Below are positions 6,350-9,020 of a stretch of 9,020 bases of DNA, piece after piece. The position numbers were made by a program, and so were the translations under genes. The stretch's first letter is position 1, and each line of letters starts with the position of its first letter. The stretch is taken from the NCBI GenBank assembly GCA_964488685.1, contig CAZAVY010000102.1:1-9020 (forward strand), written 5' to 3'. The DNA comes from GCA-001735895 sp964488685. GTDB lineage: Bacteria; Pseudomonadota; Gammaproteobacteria; GCA-001735895. The notes under the pieces were generated by a model that had not been told where the DNA came from, did no database searches, and was given only the letters and a program-made list of their open reading frames with translations.

Positions 6350-6595
6350 ATGAAGCAAGAAATTCATCCCGATTACAGAGACGTTGTGTTCCAGGATATC
6401 TCGTCTGACTTTGCGATCCTGACAAAGTCTACAGTTTCGACTCGCGAAACCATCAAGTGGGAAGACGGCAATGAGTACCCCCTGCTGAAGCTTGAAATTT
6501 CAAGTAAGTCGCATCCGTTTTACACCGGCAAGCAACACATCCTGCAAACTGCAAAGCAGGTCGACAAATTCCGCAAGCGCTATGGCAACAAGTAA
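6350..6595 (+). CDS. rpmE2: 50S ribosomal protein L31 type B
   Basis: A ribosomal protein of the large subunit that forms an intersubunit bridge. The 81-residue protein matches L31 type B (E. coli YkgM, 87 residues) with KQEIHPDYRDVVFQD at the start and ISSKSHPFYTGKQ at 50-62. It has no cysteine at all, so it is the zinc-free form. In bacteria carrying both types, type B usually replaces the zinc-containing L31 under zinc starvation through Zur; I see no obvious Zur site, so it may be the only L31 here. It is monocistronic, with 373 bp of non-coding DNA before it and a strong terminator just after. Confidence 0.96.
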   Translation: MKQEIHPDYRDVVFQDISSDFAILTKSTVSTRETIKWEDGNEYPLLKLEISSKSHPFYTGKQHILQTAKQVDKFRKRYGNK

Positions 6596-6614
6596 TCGAT
6601 ACCAGTTTCCGAAC

Positions 6615-6639
6615 AGGGTGCTCCGGCACCCTTTTTTTT
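6615..6639 (+). terminator. Intrinsic terminator of rpmE2
   Basis: GGGTGC (6616-6621) pairs perfectly with GCACCC (6626-6631) around the loop TCCG, and eight T residues follow (6632-6639). It lies 20 nt after the rpmE2 stop codon and should separate rpmE2 from the M48 gene. Confidence 0.92.
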
Positions 6640-6642
6640 GCC

Positions 6643-6671
6643 TTGAATAAAGCAAGCCGCCACTCAATAAT
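6643..6671 (+). promoter_or_regulatory. Candidate promoter of the M48-M14 operon
   Basis: TTGAAT at 6643-6648 (4 of 6 matches to -35) and AATAAT at 6666-6671 (5 of 6 to -10) are 17 bp apart, the ideal spacing. The promoter lies just after the rpmE2 terminator, where one is needed. Transcription would begin at about 6678, the A of the ATG, suggesting a leaderless message. Confidence 0.45.
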
Positions 6672-6677
6672 CCAGCT

Positions 6678-8123
6678 ATGAAATATACCCGTATCCTGAT
6701 CCTGATATCGAGTCTTGCACTCAGCGCCTGCGCGACCAACCCGGTGACCGGCAAAAGCGATTTCGCACTGGTTTCGGAATCCGACGAAATCAAGCAGGGT
6801 CGGGGCTACCATAAGGAGATAATAGCTACCTACGGTTTCTACGACGACCTCGAGCTCCAACAATATGTGAATCGTATCGGCCAGACGCTGGCCGCAAAGA
6901 GCCACCGCGCGCACCTCGAATTTACCTTCACCGTGCTGGATTCTCCAGACATCAACGCATTCGCCTTGCCCGGAGGTTACATCTATATTACCCGCGGCAT
7001 CATGGCCTATCTCGACTCCGAAGCCGAACTCGCCGGAGTACTGGGGCATGAAATCGGCCACGTCACTGCACGTCACTCGGTGCGCCAGCAAGCGGGGCAA
7101 TTTGCTTCCGACCTGTTGAGTATACTGATAACCGCTGCCACCGGCGTAGAGACGCTGGGGCAGCTGAGCCAGCAACTCAGTACCGGACTTATTCGCGGCT
7201 ACGGACGCGAGCACGAGCTCGAGGCCGATCGTCTCGGCGCCGAATATCTACACATTGCCGGTTACAACCCGGAGACGATGCTTGAAGTCATTGGCGTCCT
7301 CAAGGACCAGGAAGTTTATGCAAAGGCACTCGCTGAAAAGGAAGGCCGCGAAGCCAAAATTTATCACGGCGTCTATTCGACACATCCTCGCAACGATGAA
7401 CGGCTCAAAACCGTGGTGCGGGCAGCGAAGAAGCTTTCCGCACAAACCTACCGCGATAACAATCAGACCGGCTATCGCAACAAGATCGATGGTATGGCCT
7501 GGGGCCCCAGCATCAAACAGGGAATTGTTAAAAACAATCGATTCACTCACCCTGACCTCGCAATTTCGCTACAGCTACCCGACGCCTGGAAAGTTGATAA
7601 CAACCCCGAATTCCTGCGGGCCAGGAATCCGGATACCGATGCACTGGTACAAATCGGGGTCACGGCACGCAACCAGGACGAATCCATGAGCCAGTTATTG
7701 AAACGGATGACGAAAAGCAAAACTCTGGAAGTCAGTCAGAAAATTTATGGCGCTACCGCCAAAACCCGGGTTAAACCCGGTGGCGGCAACTACCAACCCG
7801 CCCGTATCAGCGCCATACCACTCGGTGAATCTCAGGCACTGACCTTGTTCGGCACGGCCAGCCAAAAACACTTTAGCAAGGTCGACAGGCAATTAATCGC
7901 GATCAATAAAAGCTTTCGCAAGCTGACTCCAAACCAGGTCGAAGCGATTGGTGCACCCCGGATAAAGATAGTCACCGGTAATAAACAGAGTTTTGAAAGC
8001 CTGGCAACTAAGAGCGCGCTCGATTACGAAGCGGTCAATATTTTACGTTTACTCAATCGGGCATTTCCCGCGGGCGACATTAAACAAATCGACCGGCTTA
8101 AAACCGTAACCTTTGATGACTAA
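6678..8123 (+). CDS. M48 family zinc metalloprotease, predicted lipoprotein
   Basis: A 481-residue envelope protease. A short signal peptide ends in the lipobox LSAC (15-18), so Cys18 is probably lipidated, and the mature protein begins CATNPVTGK, typical of this subfamily. The peptidase M48 domain (about 40-250) has the zinc motif HEIGH at 124-128, the third ligand E182 in ELEADRLG, and STHP at 234-237, whose His corresponds to the active-site His of BepA. The usual BepA TPR domain is not evident. Residues 260-400 form a domain beginning near GMAWGPSIKQG, and the last 55 residues (RIKIVTGNKQ...FESLA...LLN) look like the LysM-like tail of related M48 proteins. Family members such as BepA and LoiP degrade misassembled outer-membrane proteins. 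Here quality control is inferred. There is no Shine-Dalgarno sequence. The 3' end overlaps the next gene. Confidence 0.93.
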   Translation: MKYTRILILISSLALSACATNPVTGKSDFALVSESDEIKQGRGYHKEIIATYGFYDDLELQQYVNRIGQTLAAKSHRAHLEFTFTVLDSPDINAFALPGGYIYITRGIMAYLDSEAELAGVLGHEIGHVTARHSVRQQAGQFASDLLSILITAATGVETLGQLSQQLSTGLIRGYGREHELEADRLGAEYLHIAGYNPETMLEVIGVLKDQEVYAKALAEKEGREAKIYHGVYSTHPRNDERLKTVVRAAKKLSAQTYRDNNQTGYRNKIDGMAWGPSIKQGIVKNNRFTHPDLAISLQLPDAWKVDNNPEFLRARNPDTDALVQIGVTARNQDESMSQLLKRMTKSKTLEVSQKIYGATAKTRVKPGGGNYQPARISAIPLGESQALTLFGTASQKHFSKVDRQLIAINKSFRKLTPNQVEAIGAPRIKIVTGNKQSFESLATKSALDYEAVNILRLLNRAFPAGDIKQIDRLKTVTFDD

Positions 8124-8952
8124 GCTTTACCTGGCAATAATGCTCGGCCTGGCTGGCTGTAGCGGCATTGCTACCGCTTCTGAGTTAACGAGGCAAGAGG
8201 CCTGTAAGAAAATATCCGGCAAACTGGCGAGTGTCGGCTACCAGGAATGTTCGGTTCTTGAAATGCAACTGAGCGGTCACAATTCCGTCGATGGATTCCC
8301 ACTGCTGATTAAGGAGTACCCACCACTGGAAAAGCGCAAACCCAGGGGGCGGATTCTACTCGTGGGGGGAACTCACGGCGATGAGCTTTCATCGATCAGC
8401 ATCGTATTCAAATGGATGCACACACTCGAGAAACATCATTCAGGGCTGTTTCACTGGCGCATAAATCCATTGATGAATCCGGACGGAGCCCTACGTCCCC
8501 GGCCTCGTCGTACCAATGCCAACGGCGTTGATCTGAACCGTAACTTTGCCACTCCCAGCAGCCACAACGGTGCCGCACTGGACTACTGGAAGTCCAGGGC
8601 CTTCGAAAACAAACGACGTTATCCCGGGCCCTATTCGCTGAGTGAACCTGAAACTTACTGGCTGACCCTGGAAATTGAAAAATTCAAACCCGATGTCGTA
8701 ATTGCGGTGCATGCGCCCTACTCGCTGGTTGACTATGATGCGCCCAATCGAAAGAATGCCCCCAGGCGAATCGGCCACCTGTATAAGAATCTAATGGGTA
8801 CTTATCCCGGATCCCTGGGGAACTACGCCGGAATCTATCTTGGCGTACCGGTAGTAACACTGGAACTACCCCATTCCGGCATCATGCCGACCAAAAAACA
8901 GGTCAGCCGACTCTGGACCGACCTGGTGCGCTGGCTGATACACAATGTCTGA
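8116..8952 (+). CDS. Secreted M14 family zinc carboxypeptidase/amidase (MpaA-like)
   Basis: A 278-residue M14 metallopeptidase, counted from the ATG at 8116. Zinc ligands H87 and E90 lie in GGTHGDE, the third is H199 in VHAPY; NPDG at 121-124, VDLNRNF at 138-144 (substrate-carboxylate Arg/Asn) and the catalytic E250 in TLELP complete the active site. The nearest familiar relatives are the murein tripeptide amidase MpaA group, which cut the gamma-D-Glu-diaminopimelate bond of peptidoglycan peptides. E. coli MpaA is cytoplasmic. This protein starts with a hydrophobic segment and a lipobox-like LAGC (12-15), or a Sec site near residue 21, so it is predicted to act in the periplasm. Cys30 and Cys45 could form a disulfide. 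The start overlaps the M48 stop by 8 nt, implying coupled expression. The substrate is an inference. Confidence 0.9.
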   Translation: MTKLYLAIMLGLAGCSGIATASELTRQEACKKISGKLASVGYQECSVLEMQLSGHNSVDGFPLLIKEYPPLEKRKPRGRILLVGGTHGDELSSISIVFKWMHTLEKHHSGLFHWRINPLMNPDGALRPRPRRTNANGVDLNRNFATPSSHNGAALDYWKSRAFENKRRYPGPYSLSEPETYWLTLEIEKFKPDVVIAVHAPYSLVDYDAPNRKNAPRRIGHLYKNLMGTYPGSLGNYAGIYLGVPVVTLELPHSGIMPTKKQVSRLWTDLVRWLIHNV

Positions 8953-9020
8953 CACCTGAATAGCGCTGCTCCCGGCCCTGCCAACGCCTGAACACCGGTT
9001 ACCGTGGGTGGAGACTTTTG

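Noticed and set aside
6453..7214. Minus-strand frame of 253 codons over rpmE2 and the M48 gene
   Set aside because: It crosses two well-supported genes and the terminator, and shows no domain or start signal.
7766..7780. Inverted repeat CCGGGTT-A-AACCCGG in the M48 gene
   Set aside because: Lies within good coding sequence and has a 1-nt centre; probably chance.

Overview
The window looks like core chromosome of a gammaproteobacterium. The evidence is the conserved divergent pair yicC / rph, the run rph-rdgB-hemW, a type B ribosomal protein L31 and lipobox signal sequences; all proteins read most like gammaproteobacterial homologues. I cannot name a genus. No gene is obviously broken, and there is no tRNA, rRNA, CRISPR array, intact insertion sequence or prophage gene.

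Layout. (1) 1-210 is a repeat-rich intergenic stretch: three copies of a GAGTCTGACCC motif, an imperfect inverted repeat and, inside it, a strong GC-rich hairpin. It looks like a short mobile-type repeat remnant. (2) On the minus strand, yicC (endoribonuclease family) is followed after about 15 nt by a membrane-anchored GGDEF-EAL protein with a degenerate GGDEF motif and an intact EAL domain, so probably a c-di-GMP phosphodiesterase. (3) About 3343-3474 is a divergent promoter region. (4) On the plus strand, rph (RNase PH), rdgB (ITP/XTP pyrophosphatase) and hemW (heme chaperone of the radical-SAM family) overlap end to start and form one operon. (5) 5977-6349 is a non-coding, AT-rich gap holding three near-consensus DnaA boxes within 35 bp, with a fourth in the hemW tail; its first 100 bases are 23% G+C by hand count. 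(6) rpmE2 (L31 type B) has a structured leader and a clear intrinsic terminator. (7) A lipoprotein M48 metalloprotease overlaps a secreted M14 carboxypeptidase/amidase-like enzyme, probably a two-gene envelope operon.

How the parts fit. The left half concerns RNA processing (YicC, RNase PH), nucleotide-pool cleaning (RdgB) and second-messenger turnover (EAL). HemW supplies heme. The right half is a ribosomal protein followed by two predicted periplasmic zinc peptidases. The most notable part is the DnaA-box cluster beside a strongly AT-rich segment between hemW and rpmE2. It has the parts of a replication origin or of a DnaA-titrating/reactivating site, in a place where neither dnaA nor the usual origin neighbours are visible.
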